Shown here: positions 1 to 11,049 of the stretch, one piece after another
How positions within the stretch are numbered: position 1 is the first letter of the stretch
Layout of the letters: every line of letters begins with the position of its first letter
From: Neoceratodus forsteri
Lineage: Eukaryota > Chordata > Ceratodontiformes > Ceratodontidae
DNA length: 64,000 bases
Reading direction: 5' to 3'
Assembly: GCA_016271365.2 (NCBI GenBank)
Contig: CM057458.1
Location: forward strand, 202,030,501-202,094,500
Position numbers and translations under genes: made by a program
Notes under the pieces: generated by a model
Databases searched by the model: none
What the model was told of the DNA's origin: nothing
The model's input: the letters and a program-made list of their open reading frames with translations, nothing else

Positions 1-280
1 TTCTTTAGACACCAGTGTGGTAGCAGCCAATTTGTTGAAGCTGTAAAATGTTCTTTGTGCAACAGCAGTTTATTCAGTTCTGAGCCCTCTGTTGAAACAA
101 TGGGTCTATAGAGACACACCTGTCAAAGTGCCTTGAAGGGAGCATCTTAGCCACCTGTGGTAATGTTCTTGGGACTCATGGCACTGTAAATGACATATCA
201 ATCTAGCAGACTAATTAGGCAATACAGTCTAGGATCGTTTTTGAAGCCTTTCTTAAAAATTGGTATGATCAGGGCTTTAT

Positions 281-462
281 ATTAATGGTTTAATGGATTG
301 TCCATTAAAATTTAAATTCAACTTTTTTAAGCCAACTGCACTATTTTTTCTTTGTTTATTGCAATACTAATATATTAGTAATGCAATAAACAAAGGAAAA
401 AATTGCAGTTGGCTTAAAAAAGTTTAATATAAGTTTTAATGGACATTCCATTAAACCATTAA
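281..462. repeat. Near-perfect 182 bp palindrome, MITE-like
   Basis: Bases 281-310 are the reverse complement of 433-462 with one mismatch, and pairing continues inward to a centre near 366-379 (ACTAATATATTAGT). The sequence is AT-rich and has no coding potential. It would fold into a hairpin along most of its length, as expected for a palindromic miniature inverted-repeat transposon. No clear target duplication was seen, so the superfamily is unassigned. Confidence 0.7.
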
Positions 463-810
463 TTCAAACTATTTCCACTAAGCTTAATCCACAGATTTTT
501 GCCATTTAAACTGCTATCATCTATCGTACCTCTTAAATAATCAAGCTAGAAGCATCACAATCAGTCAAATTATAAAAAAATAAATTGAGAATAAAATTTG
601 CATACACATTCAAGCATCAAATCTTGAGGCAATTTTAAAATCAAAATTCTCTCCTTGATATACCAATAATGAAGCCAAATTCAGCTACAAATTTTACTTA
701 GATGTCACTGTGAAAAAAGAAAAAAGAAATGCATATATGTTCTACAAATCTGAGACATTTCCTAGTAAAACACTCTATGCAAGGTTTGCTAAAACCTGAA
801 GGCAGAAGAA

Positions 811-1014
811 TCTGTCTGCACTTGTCAAGTGGGCAGACCTGAAAGCTTGGAATATGTCATCTTTAAGTGTGCCTGGTATTATAATGTATGTAAAACATGG
901 ATTGATAGCATTTTTTCAAATTTTACGGAAGTCCCAGATAAGCCATTAAACTTTCTCTTTACAGTAGAAGACACTGTCATCGGTATTAATTTAAACAGTT
1001 TTTTCATGCTATAA
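811..1014 (+). pseudogene. LINE ORF C-terminal fragment (zinc-binding tail), degraded
   Basis: The frame reads Cys-x-Cys, then GRPESLEYVIFKC and an aromatic-rich stretch ending in a stop. This resembles the Cys/His tail after the reverse transcriptase of many APE-type LINEs, where the pattern is C-x2-C, then H, then C; here a Tyr stands where the His is expected. About 65 residues remain and nothing recognisable as reverse transcriptase lies upstream, so this would be a strongly 5'-truncated copy. The family cannot be named from this length. A chance ORF is the alternative. Confidence 0.35.
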
Positions 1015-1640
1015 GGAAAATTGAGAAGATCAAATCATTTGAATTTGAATTGTTATATTTATGCACTCTGATTTCATGTCTTTTTAAATCCCTTGTTGTT
1101 TTTCTTTTATATACTTTGCATGCTGTAATGGTGATACCCAGAACAATAACGTTTATTAAACTAACATAAATGGCATATCAGCAGCCTATGGCAGCAGTTT
1201 TATTTTGGTGACATTGCATATGACATGTTGGCAGCCAGTATATCAGCAATATTCTGATCAATATCTTCACATGTAAGATGGGGGGTTACTGTCATTCAAA
1301 AGGACTAAACAAGTGGTCCTTTATTGCAAGAATCCTGGATTAAAGTAATTTCACTTTGTAATATATGAAGGTATAGCTCATTAACTAATTGTTACTGGTT
1401 ATACTAGTTTCTGTCAGAAAATGAATTATGCTAGCTGCTATTCTAAGCAAAGACAAATCATTTATCTTCATTTTATCCATTTATCTCCACTTTAGACTCA
1501 TCAAAAAGGAACTCCTAACCAATGGGAGAACAGACTTAACAATATCTGGTGACATCAAACCAACCTCTGCTGTACTTTAAACCCTCAGTGAAATCACACA
1601 GAAACAGTCAAAGAGCATCTGACACCATCAGGAGAACTTT
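1015..1640. other. AT-rich spacer, no gene seen
   Basis: No ORF, tandem array or inverted repeat stands out. The first several hundred bases may be the 3' untranslated part of the LINE fragment just upstream. Confidence 0.4.
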
Positions 1641-1668
1641 AACAACATCCTGTTCAAGATATTCAGAG

Positions 1669-2482
1669 ATGCGCCAATGGCCATGGCAAGTCCAGTGCAG
1701 CGCAAATCTGAAGCGCCATGGCACAACGAGTGCCATATTCAGAGGTTGTGCATGCTGACATGCACCAGCACAACACAGCTGAATATGGCACAGATGCGCC
1801 ACAGTGCAACCAGATGTGCACCATGGTGCAACCAGACATGCGCCATAGTGCACAAAGAGAAGCCCCAGGCACAGGTGGGGGCAAAGCAGCAGAGTAACAG
1901 AGGGGTGCACGGCAGAATAATAGACCCAGGGACAGTGCCAGGGATGCACTGTGGCAGGCCACAGGTGGCCACCACCTGCAGGGCACACACACAAGCACCC
2001 AAACACCCCCACCGACAGAACACAACAGTGGCACAAAAAGCAGACAACAGGTAGCACCAATGGCCAATAGAGGGCCACCAATGGAGTCCCATGGCTGCAT
2101 GCTGTGCCCCACCCACCCAGACCCCAGCAATCCACACCCAGGACCATGCAGCCAAGCACACACAAGGCACACATCCCGGACAGCAGCCCCATGGCCACCC
2201 CAAGGTACATCCACTGGCCAAGGGGCAGGACCCCACCACCGTGGGACACACCAAAGCACACAGCAGTGCACTGCAGAAGCATGAACCACACACTGACACA
2301 TGCACACCACATAGACACACACCATGCCACTGCAGCATGGCTCCCCACGCCAGCCACAAAGCAGACACCGACACAGGCAGATAAGTCAAAATATCTGTGT
2401 TGAACAAAACTATATACAAGTGCAAGGGGTTGGAAAGGGTAGGAAAGTGAGGGAAGCAAGGGAAGGGGACAGCGAACAGGGA
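1669..2482. other. Left subterminal region of the Harbinger element
   Basis: This stretch is rich in CAC, CCA and GCA words with many near-repeats. Several reading frames are open for 100-300 codons on both strands, but they encode Cys/Trp- or His/Pro-rich low-complexity strings with no domain. I see no gene here. Confidence 0.5.
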
Positions 2483-3801
2483 CTACACAGTGGGAAGGGA
2501 GACAGATGGGGGAGGGACAGCAGAGAAATGCTGGGGATGAAATAAGGGCAGCCACACCCCACTGCCTGGTGCCTCTGTCACCGCTGGTCCACCAGGATGA
2601 GCCGGCGCACCTGCTGGACTGCCTCCATAGTTGTGGATGTAATTAAGATTATCTGCTGAAGCAGCCTGCAGTACAGGGGCAGCCTCAACCTCCACCAGAT
2701 ACATATGACAAAGGACAGGACAGGTGATTAGTGCAAGGTCCCAGGGTACCATGCCCATCACTGTGCACAATGGGCAATGGGAACACACACTCCTGGAGTG
2801 GTAACCCAGACACCCACAGGGGGTAGGCCAATGCCTGCCAGCAACCCAACACACCATGACAGTGCACAGAGGTGGACACCACTGCCCAATGGCCACTCAA
2901 TTGAGCAGCAACAGTCAGATGGCACAGGGCACAAGCAGTGCCACTGCAACACCAGTGGCAGCCAAATGCACCCCCACCCTGCCAACAGCTGGTACACATG
3001 TGCAATGGCTGCCCCACAGTGGCATGCACCATACACAGTGCACAACACACAGCTGCCATGGCACATGGCACAGGTGGCCATGGCCTCACCCACTCCCCCG
3101 TTGACCATCCTGTAATGTGCACAGGAACAGTACAGTGCCTACCTGCCCATTGCGGCCCTGCTGGCACCTGTGCTGCTGCTGAACCATCACTGCTGGGTCC
3201 TGCTGCATCCTGCTGGGCTGGGCCAGCTGCTCCTGCCGCTCAAGCCCGGTGCTGGACTTCAGGTCCTGGGAATGGAACAAAGACAGGTACACATCAGAGT
3301 ACATACACTGCATGTGCCCACCACCCCCACCCCTATGCACAGTGTGCTCCCCTGCCCAACATGGCCCGCAAGGCTGTATCACAATGCAAGCTGCAGCTGG
3401 CAATGCCACACCACAGTGCCCATGATAACAGTGTACCCCACTGCAGGGCATGCCAGGCAGCCAAGCCAGCACTACAGTACCACACTAGGGCACACATGCA
3501 GCATAGAAAGACTTACCTGGTCGTGGCATGGCTCCTCTGTGCACGCACACCTGCAGCTGTCTCAGGCACTCTGAATCCCGCGCATGAGGTCCCCATACCA
3601 GTAGCGGCATTGCTCCCCAGTTCTGGCCACCCTGGTGTTCTGCACTAGGCTGGCAGCAATGCCCTGCCAGACCTCCATTCGGGGCTCTTGCAGGGGCATC
3701 TACCCAAACAGCCCTGGTGCATGTGGCAGCACACAGGCCACCAAATTAACTAATTCAACATTGGACCAGTTACAGGCCCAGTGAACTCCCCACTGCGCCA
3801 T
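2483..3801 (-). pseudogene. Second Myb/SANT-like gene of the Harbinger element (3 predicted exons)
   Basis: Predicted exon 1 (3801-3517, 95 codons) starts MAQWGVHWACNWSNVELVNL and contains VWQGIAASL, then RTGEQCRYWYGDL. This is the pattern of trihelix/Myb-type DNA-binding domains: Trp-Ser, a hydrophobic helix, VW..IA..L, then RT.EQC..(R)W.DL. It ends at a GTAAGT donor in phase 0. Exon 2 (3265-3143, 41 codons, Gln-rich) is bounded by AG and GTAGGC, also phase 0. Exon 3 begins at 2665 after CTGCAG; a second acceptor 10 bases further on would give a different tail. In-frame stops at codons 34 and 80 make it a pseudogene. It is divergent from the plus-strand Myb gene and may encode a second DNA-binding partner of the transposase. 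Exon structure is inferred from sequence alone. Confidence 0.55.
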
Positions 3802-4394
3802 TAGACAGGTAGAGATGTGTGGAGACAAAATGGTGACCAGAGGAGCATGTGTGCACAACGTGCGTGGGATGTGTGCCTCGTGGAGTCATGCACTGTGTCT
3901 GCCAATTGCGCAATGACGAAAATGCATGACATGGATGGGGCCTGACAGGCATGTGGTGGTGGTGTCCCAAGGGGTCAGGAGTTCACATTAGGGGTCAGGG
4001 GTCAACTGGTACACTGTGCACATTGGGCGCACTGTGCACAATAGGGGGTAACACACCGCCTGATGCATGCGCATTGCGGCCCTGCGCACTGCGCATGCCC
4101 GGACATTGCACTGCAACATGCTCCATAGCAATTCCATTGCATACAGAGCAAGTACACGGTATTCAGCCACCACATGCAAATGAGCTCATCAGCCAATACG
4201 TGGCACACTGGAGCAATTAGCATGTCATTACCGTTGCGCCACTGCTCATTTGCATGTGTTGCACTGTAAAAGCAACGTGGAACAGCACAGGCCATGGACC
4301 AGTATTGCAACCATCTGAGGTAAGTTGCACATGCTGCTGAGCACAGCCAGAATAGCAGGGTGGATGGAGTAGACTGCTGCAGACACTGTCACAC
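3802..4394. promoter_or_regulatory. Shared upstream region of two divergent Myb genes, with paired inverted octamers
   Basis: This region lies between the start of the minus-strand Myb-like gene and the plus-strand one. At 4161-4167 there is TATTCAG, resembling the TIR core, followed by the octamer ATGCAAAT at 4174-4181 and its inverse ATTTGCAT at 4248-4255, 66 bp apart. ATGCAAAT is the classic POU/Oct binding site. The same module occurs at 20.87-20.96 kb and 30.65-30.74 kb. A bidirectional promoter is the natural reading, but it is an inference. Confidence 0.5.
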
Positions 4395-6245
4395 ATGTCC
4401 ATGTCCACAGATATCACTATGTCGGAGCATGAAGAGAGTGAGGAGCGTGGGCCTACACACAAGAGCAGGCCCAACTTTAGAAAGGCAGAGGCAGATGCCC
4501 TGTTCAAGGCCTACCTCGAGAGGGAGCCACTGCTGAGTGGTGCCACAGGCACACCATAGGCCAGGGCTGCAGCCTGGGTGGAGGTGGTGGCAAGTGTCAA
4601 CCAGCAGGGCAGCCATCAGCGGTCTGTGCAAGAGTGCAGGAAGAAGGTGGGCACCAATAAGGGTCACATCAAGGAGAAGGTGGTGGCTATTCAGGCAGCC
4701 TGGAAAGCTGCTGGAAGGGGGCCTGCTGACGTGCTACAGCTCACGGCGCAGGAGGAGCTGGTGGCGGCCACCATGTGCTGCAACACTGTCAAGAGTGTGC
4801 TGGGTGGAGGTTTTCAGACAGGTGGAAGCCCATCACTGCATGGTACGTACGATGGGCAGACACAGCAAGCAGTGGCCGGGGAGGATGGGGGGTTGGAGGG
4901 ATGGGAGCCATTCATCACTGACACATCTGTTTTCTCTTTCAGCACCAGCACGCCTGCATGCAGTGGATGGGGCACCAGCTGCAGCTGTGGAGGCAGGCCC
5001 AGCCCCAGAGGGCCAGCCATCCACCTCCATGGGCATCCAGGGGCCTGATCGGCTGCAACACACCACAGCTGTCCAGCTGGATGTCCTGGGCATGGGGTCA
5101 GATGAGGCCCTGGCTGTGTTTCAGCAGGATGCCAGCCATGGAGTACTCTGTGTGGAGACACAGATCGGGGCAGGGTCCAGTACCGATGACAACCTGACCA
5201 TGATCCTGGGCAACATGGGTGGTTTTGTGGGGGAGACACCTATACCATGTACCAACGCAGGTGGCATGCCCAGTGGCCTGTTGGTGGTGGGACAGCTGCC
5301 CGCCACCACTACAGATGCTGCCATGTGCACCGCCACAGCAGTGCCATGTGGTGATGGTGCAGCTGCGCAGGTGCTGAGCGGCATACAGGGGTCAGAGGGG
5401 CAACAACAGCAGGTAGCATTGGACACAGGGCAGCCAGACATGGGGTCCACTGCTGGGGTGCTTATAGGGACCTATCCCATGGGGACCCCCACTGTGCAGA
5501 GTTCACCTGAGCTGGGGGCTGTGCAGTGCAGTCATACACCACCGGAGTTTCGGCGCCCCACCCAGGTTCCCCTGTGCGCTGACCCATTGGCAGAGCACAC
5601 CGGTTTGCTGCAGGCCTCCATGGAGCAACAGATGCTGCTGGGGTGCGTGCACTGCATGCGGAGGTGCACCAGGTGGCTGAGCAGTGCAAAAGAGGCACTG
5701 CACAGCTCCTGGAGGCTATTCAGCACTTGTGGGAGAACATGACCACATCCCAAGATTGCACTGCCAATGCGATCATGAATGGCCTTGCACTGCTGGCTGC
5801 CACAGGTCATGGCCGGCCACCTCGAACACCACGTAGTGCACTGTCCACCTCACAATCCTGGCATCGAGCGACACCCTTCCTGTTGGCAGTGGGCTCTGCT
5901 GTTGGCATCCCAGGCATGGCTGGGGTGGGCCTATTTGGGTGCCTACTCACCCCTGCATGGACCCGGTCATGGTCCCATAGTTCAACCCCTGTGGGGGACT
6001 GTTGCATACAATGCCTGTGGCTGATGTGCAGCCTGTGGCTGCCGGTCAGCCCTGATGCGGTGGCCATGGTACCACACAGCAGACCTGATGTGTGTGGCAC
6101 CCTGGCTGCAGTCTGCTACTGCTGCCCTGTGTATGCATGGGTGGTGTGTGTGTTTGCATACCACAGGGGTGGCACCTATTTGTCATGCTGCATGCTGCCT
6201 GTGTGTGTGCCTGCCCGGCCACTGGCCCATGTGGCATGGATGTGA
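4395..6245 (+). pseudogene. Myb/SANT-like accessory gene of the Harbinger element
   Basis: Exon 1 (4395-4842) opens with MSMSTD, and residues 25-100 match the Myb/SANT-like fold found in Harbinger partner proteins: RPNFRKAEADALFKAY, then AAWVEVVASVN, then RSVQECRKKV. Codon 55 is a TAG stop (4557-4559). The intron is 4843-4942 (GTACGT...TTTCAG). Exon 2 from 4943 encodes an Ala/Gly/Thr/Pro-rich linker. A 1-base frameshift near 5641 separates it from a C-terminal amphipathic helix of heptad type (LHAEVHQVAEQCKRGTAQLL and following), likely a coiled coil for oligomerisation. The true C-terminus is uncertain; the frame stays open to 6245, but sequence after about 5815 looks non-coding. In known Harbinger systems the Myb-like protein binds the ends and carries the transposase into the nucleus. 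Confidence 0.75.
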
Positions 6246-6494
6246 TGAAAGCAGATCTGCACCGGTTGCACCTGTGTTCTGGTGCACTGCATCTGATCCC
6301 CACCACATGCCAGTGCCTGGGCACGTGTGTGTGTGTTGCTGTTCCCTGCTGTGTGCAGTTGTGTGTTGCTGTGTGGCACTGTGACCCCCACCCCTGCACC
6401 ACACCTCTGTGTGTGCATGCCCATTGCCATGCATGCCCCTGCCTGTGTGCTGTACCTGTGTGTGTGTGTGGCCAGTGCATGGGTGTGGCGCCAC

Positions 6495-7741
6495 CTACCT
6501 GCATGCACCATAGTGCTCCTGAGCGATGGTGTCCCTGTGCTGACATGCCATCCTCTGCACCCGGGGATCCCTCCACTGGGGTGGCTGTCCACCACCCTCT
6601 GGCCCATTGCCCTCGTTGTCCCCTCTACTGTACCCCTCATCAGCCTCAACAGCTATCCCACAGTCAATGGCCATGTTGTGCAGTATGTAGCAGGGCAGGA
6701 ATAGGCCACAGGCTTTTGAGGGTCCGTACTGTAGGGCACCACCAGACCTGTCTAGGCAATGGAACCGTGCCTTCAGCATCCCAAATACATGCTCAATGAT
6801 GTTCTATGTGCTGGCATGTGCCTCATTGTACCATTCCTCTGCTGGGGATGACGGGCACTGGTAGGGGGTGAGCAGTCAGGGCCTGAGTGGATAGCCACTG
6901 TCGCCTGTGTGGATAATGACATGGTTAGCCCTGTGTCCTCTGTTGCTGTGCCCCTTGCCTATCCCTGGTGTCCTCATCAGTGCACCCACCCTGCCTTCCC
7001 CCATCCCATGCCCTACTGTGCCCAGCACCCCTTTCCCGTCCCATACTCACCCACTAGGTGGCCCGTGGGGATGTTCCCACACTTGAACCTGTGGTACAGC
7101 GCAGAGCTGTGCCAGATGAATGCATCATGTGCACTCCCAGGGTGTGTGGCACAGACATTGGTGATGCACCCCTTGGCATCGCACACCACCTGGCAGTTCA
7201 CACTAGGGTACCCCTTCCTGTTCACGTATGTCATGCCGTCAGGACCAGGTGGCATGTGGATGCCCCCATGGGTGCAGTCACTGGCCCCAAGCATGCCAGG
7301 TATGCGTGCTGCCCTGTGGAAGTCCTGCATGGTTGTTGTACGCTCTGCCTGTGTGCTGGGGAAATGAATGTATTCTGAAGCATATGGCAGCAGGGCGTTG
7401 AGGAACTGTGTGAGGAGGTGGGATGTGGCCAACTGGGTTATGCCTGCTTTGTCCCCTGTTTGTCTTTGGAAGGTGTCTGTGGTGAGCAGGCACATGACAG
7501 CTGTCACCTTTGTCTCCACAGACATTGCATGGCTCCGTCTTGTGGACGCCTGCATTTCCTCACTGCACAGCTCACAGAGTTGCCTCAGAATGGCCCTGTT
7601 TGTGTAAGACTGGACCACTATCTCCATATTGGTGTAAGTCTCGAAGGTGGTGCAGGCACGGTACCATCTGTTCCGGGCGTACCGCTGATGGGCCCTTCCA
7701 CGGCCACATCGCTGTTCCTTCTGCCTCCTCACATCCTTCAT
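6495..7741 (-). pseudogene. Harbinger (HARBI1-type) DDE transposase, two exons, two stops
   Basis: Exon 1 (7741-7051) has a basic N-terminus, a helix-turn-helix-like part at about residues 88-118, GASDCTHGG with the first catalytic Asp (155), YVNRKGYPSVN, CDAKG with the second Asp (188), and PGSAHDAFIW. The intron 7050-6905 is canonical (GTGAGT...CACACAG); splicing restores VGDSGYPLRP. Exon 2 keeps PAEEWYNEAH with the catalytic Glu, then IIEHVFGMLKARFHCLDRSG and the usual ILHNMAI end. Stops at 6876-6878 (TGA) and 6804-6806 (TAG) inactivate it. The enzyme family cuts at short TIRs and inserts at TWA sites. Confidence 0.9.
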
Positions 7742-8304
7742 TATGGCCTCTATTAGGAAGGGTGCACTGGCTATGATGTCCTATTTATCCCTGGGCAGTT
7801 GGCTGCTGTGGGCTGTATGCCACCCTGGTGCACTGTGTGTCACTTTGCCTGCCTCTCCCTCTCACTGTCTCAGCCACTGGCTCACTCTCCACTGCCACCT
7901 CTGTCCCATGCCCCTGTGGCTGCCTGTGCCTGTCCCTCTGTCCCTCACAGGTTCTGTCTCCCTTGCTCTGCCTGTTTCTGTCCCTCCACCTTCTCTTTCC
8001 ACTGTCTCTCAATCTCCCTTGCCCCTGGTGCAAGTGCTTTCTGTGTGCTTGCACCCTGTATTTATAGGCTCAAGTCTGCTCAGTGCATCCAGGAGTTGCT
8101 CCGCACTTGCACCATGGTTCCACGGTTGAATGTTGCACTGCACCACATATTCATGGGCATGCCCCCTGCTCTTCTGCATTCATTCATTATAGTTGCTCAT
8201 TGGCACAATGGGACTTGCGCCACGCATTGGCTCCCACTGACTATCACTCCTTGGTGCATGTCCGCACTTGCATTGGCATAACTCAGTTGTGCCATGCGTA
8301 ATTG
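7742..8304. other. Right subterminal region upstream of the transposase
   Basis: This stretch lies between the transposase start and the right terminal repeat. It is rich in CTGCC, TCTCCCTC and TGTCTC words. It should hold the transposase promoter, but no TATA box or octamer pair was recognised. Confidence 0.4.
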
Positions 8305-8320
8305 CTTTGAATATCCCAAC

Positions 8321-8897
8321 CCCAATGTTTAGACACAACTGAGCTTGTATTTCACAATAGTTTTGTATTTCTCCTCCCCATTCAAGGCCACTATTTTACC
8401 GTGCTCAATAACACTGAATTCTGTTCTGACCATCCAGGATTCCAGGATTTTACCTGTGTTTTGGAATCCAAATTCTGCGATTTTACCAGTAATCCAAAAT
8501 AGAATATTTTTTTACACATTGTTTCAATGCAGATTTAAGCTACCTAGGCAGAAAACAACACAATTTAATGAATAATGCATTTTATTACAGCTAATCAAGT
8601 TGTGCCTCTACCTGAATACTTATTAAAAAAAAAAAAGTTGCCTTCTCAGAAAAAGCCAGCATGTGAAAATAAATGGCCCACAGCAGCAGTACAATTTGTC
8701 TAGCTAGCAGGTACTAATTTCTACCCATTTTGTAAACAAATGAACACTAAAGTGTGTCTTTTTCACATTGCGAATTTTTGTAATCGATTTGTGACGTATG
8801 CAATAAAACTTCTCCAAGCTAAATTGACTATTAGTGTGATTTATTTGAATGACATTTTCAAAGACAAACATGAAAAAAACATTTTAAGTACACATGA
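8321..8897. other. AT-rich spacer, no gene seen
   Basis: No domain-bearing ORF or structured repeat is visible here. The right part may belong to the 3' side of the hAT element whose transposase ends at 9177. Confidence 0.35.
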
Positions 8898-9140
8898 CTG
8901 GCTACATACGCTACACAAACTAATGACATATATTAAATGTAAATGTGGCTACATATGCTACAAACTAAAGACATAAAATTACAAGTATATCTATATTGCA
9001 CATGGAAGTGGTGCTTTATTGCAGTGGTGCACCATTTTCTTCAAGTAGCATCTCATTTACATTATTATTGCACAAGATCTGTCTCATTTACATTACTGCA
9101 CAAGAACCATCTCATTTACAGTATTGCACAAAAACCATAT
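8898..9140. repeat. Short tandem repeats beside the hAT transposase 3' end
   Basis: Two arrays are present. At 8898-8990 a unit of about 48 bp (GGCTACATAYGCTACA and following) is repeated twice. At 9051-9140 a 28-32 bp unit (CTCATTTACA...TGCACAAG) is repeated three times. They lie just past the transposase stop, where hAT elements often carry subterminal repeats for transposase binding; that role is inferred. Confidence 0.5.
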
Positions 9141-9176
9141 CACTAACAAGCTTGAGAAATCAGGTTGCGTGTCGGT

Positions 9177-10950
9177 CTACTTATTAAACAACATAATTGT
9201 AAATAGTTTTAAATTGTCCACAGTTAGGCTTCTCTGTTGGTCAGTTAAGATCTGTCCATATGCAGAAAATGACTGCTCCACGTCTTCACTGGACACTGGG
9301 ACCTAGATGGCCTGAAGGGCTGCCTTAGTTAGAGTTGGTACCAGTGGCAACATTGAAAGCCAGTATTGGTGCAGATCAAAAGATCCCACATCCGGATGTT
9401 CCTGCACATTCTGTCATGTGTAAATCTCCCAGTCCTTCAACAGTGCAGTCTTATTATGTACCCTGAAAGTGGGGATACTTTGGTAGCAAAACTCAAAGTC
9501 CTTATTCAGTTTGGGGCTGTTCAGTGGGTTGAGAATTCGACATGCATTCTGAAATGGTACAGAAAGGTTTGAGTCCAGGTGTTTTGTCAGCATCTCCAAA
9601 CTGGTCTTGAATGCATTTTTAAACAGTTTAATGTGCTCATCCCTTCCTTTTCTCGGCAGTTGAGACAGGTTAATTTGTGTCTTCTCGCGAAACCCTTCAT
9701 TTTTCATCATCCCAGCCTCAAACTGACTCCTTATCGACATCAGTGTGTCGTATGCAGACACCGGAAGAGGTTTCTCTTTAGACTGCAGAAGTTCAATGGC
9801 AGCAATAATGTCTGTTGAATTCTCCAAAATGAACACCAATTGTGCTTGGAGATCTTCATACCACTCCTCCAATAAGGTTCTCAGGTTGTTAACTGAAGTG
9901 TCATCACTAGCATCCTCCATGAAAAGTCCCTCAGATATTGCAGGTGTGTCGAGTGGTATGACATAGCTGCGAATCATATGTTCCATCTTGTGAGAACTGG
10001 AACTGGTGGCAAAGCAATCAAGTCCCTTGGAACATCCTGATCCTCCAAAAACATACTTCCTCTTTCATTTAGGGGAATGCTGAAAGTTGTATTTTACTAA
10101 AGAAACTAAATCCATTTACTCTTTTAAAATGGTGCAGCCATGTATCCTTAAAAAGAGACAACACATGTGCCCAGCAACAAACATGCAAAACATGGTCCCC
10201 AATAACCCCATGAAGTGCATCGTTGAAACATTTAATCATGTAACGAGCACTGTCCCTGACAAATGACACAGCATTCTTAAACTCAATATTATAACTCCAT
10301 AAAGTCTTCAAGACAGCCTCAGCCACTATGGAATGGTTTACTGCTTCTTGATCTGTAGTGTTGCCAAGGAATGTCTTGCCCCCTTCCAACAAAAATATAA
10401 TATTTAGTATGCACCGTAGCTGTGCATCAGTACTCTCGTCACATATGACAGAGAGCAATTTTCCTGCTGCAGCTGTATTAAGGTCCATATCAAGCTGATC
10501 TGTTAGCTTTGGGATGTAGCTCTGCCTCAGGGTGTCTGCTTCGGGCAGTGTTCCAATCCCCTTCACATATTTGTCAATCCATTCCCTTATCTGTGGCCAG
10601 TCCAGCTCCTCTAACGGGATATTTGCCACTCTCCAAGCCTTCACTGTATCCATGAGGTAATTTCTTGCAGCTGATGCCTCAGTGGCAGATCTGAAACTGC
10701 TGGTTAGGGTCACCTGCTTTGTTTGTTTTCCTTCCCTGGCAACTCGCTCCTTGGTCCTAGTGTGTTTCTGGCTGAGCAAGTGATCCTTCATTGTATCCTT
10801 CCTTGTATGATCCAGGACATGGTTACAGCATGGACAGAAAAGTTTTCCTCCATCCTCGTAGATGCTTTTAGACTTGAACTGAAGGGCTCGCTCCTTAGTA
10901 GAGGTGTTGTAGATCTTGGCCTTCTTGTTAAATGGTACGGCAGACATCAT
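9177..10950 (-). pseudogene. hAT-superfamily transposase with CGGBP1-like zinc finger, inactivated
   Basis: The N-terminal ORF (10950-10069) starts MMSAVPFNKKAK and carries YEDGGKLFCPCCNHVLDH followed by the H...H half of a finger, very like the DNA-binding domain of CGGBP1, itself derived from a hAT. It then has the RNase H-like core block LLSVICDESTDA and the hAT motif CCWAHVLSLF. A frameshift near 9990-10080 separates it from the middle; the LTRWN block sits at this break. The segment 9986-9414 continues the helical region. In-frame stops at 9414-9416 and 9303-9305 precede the dimerisation block EDVEQSFSAYGQILTDQQRS, ending at a TAG at 9177. Terminal repeats and an 8 bp target duplication were not identified. 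Confidence 0.85.
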
Positions 10951-11049
10951 GCAGGCAGTTCTGTCTTTACAATACTGAAATCACAACCAAAGGTACACAA
11001 AATTAATAGACTATTCCAATCCTCCTGATGAGATAACTTAAAAGTGAAA

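Larger units (their letters stand above)
1652..8320 (-). mobile_element. PIF/Harbinger DNA transposon, about 6.7 kb, decayed
   Basis: The block differs sharply in composition from its AT-rich flanks and holds a Harbinger transposase and two Myb-like genes. Its ends carry a shared inverted core: GATATTCAGAG at 1658-1668 and the complement of GATATTCAAAG at 8305-8315. Related termini with ATATTCAGA cores occur at 30390 and 36499. The usual 3 bp TWA duplication could not be confirmed, so both borders are accurate only to about 10-20 bp. The order is: left subterminal region, minus-strand Myb-like gene, shared control region, plus-strand Myb-like gene, minus-strand transposase, right subterminal region. 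Orientation is given by the transposase. Confidence 0.8.

Noticed and set aside
1608..2555. 315-codon minus-strand ORF and overlapping ORFs of 220-228 codons
   Set aside because: They are Cys/Trp-rich low-complexity translations of CA/CCA-rich repeats, open in several frames at once, with no domain. They lie in the subterminal part of the Harbinger element.
6055..6799. ORFs of 100-235 codons on both strands downstream of the plus-strand Myb gene
   Set aside because: They consist of TGTGTG/CACACA-rich words giving Cys/Val/His strings. The minus-strand transposase C-terminus explains the only conserved coding signal here.
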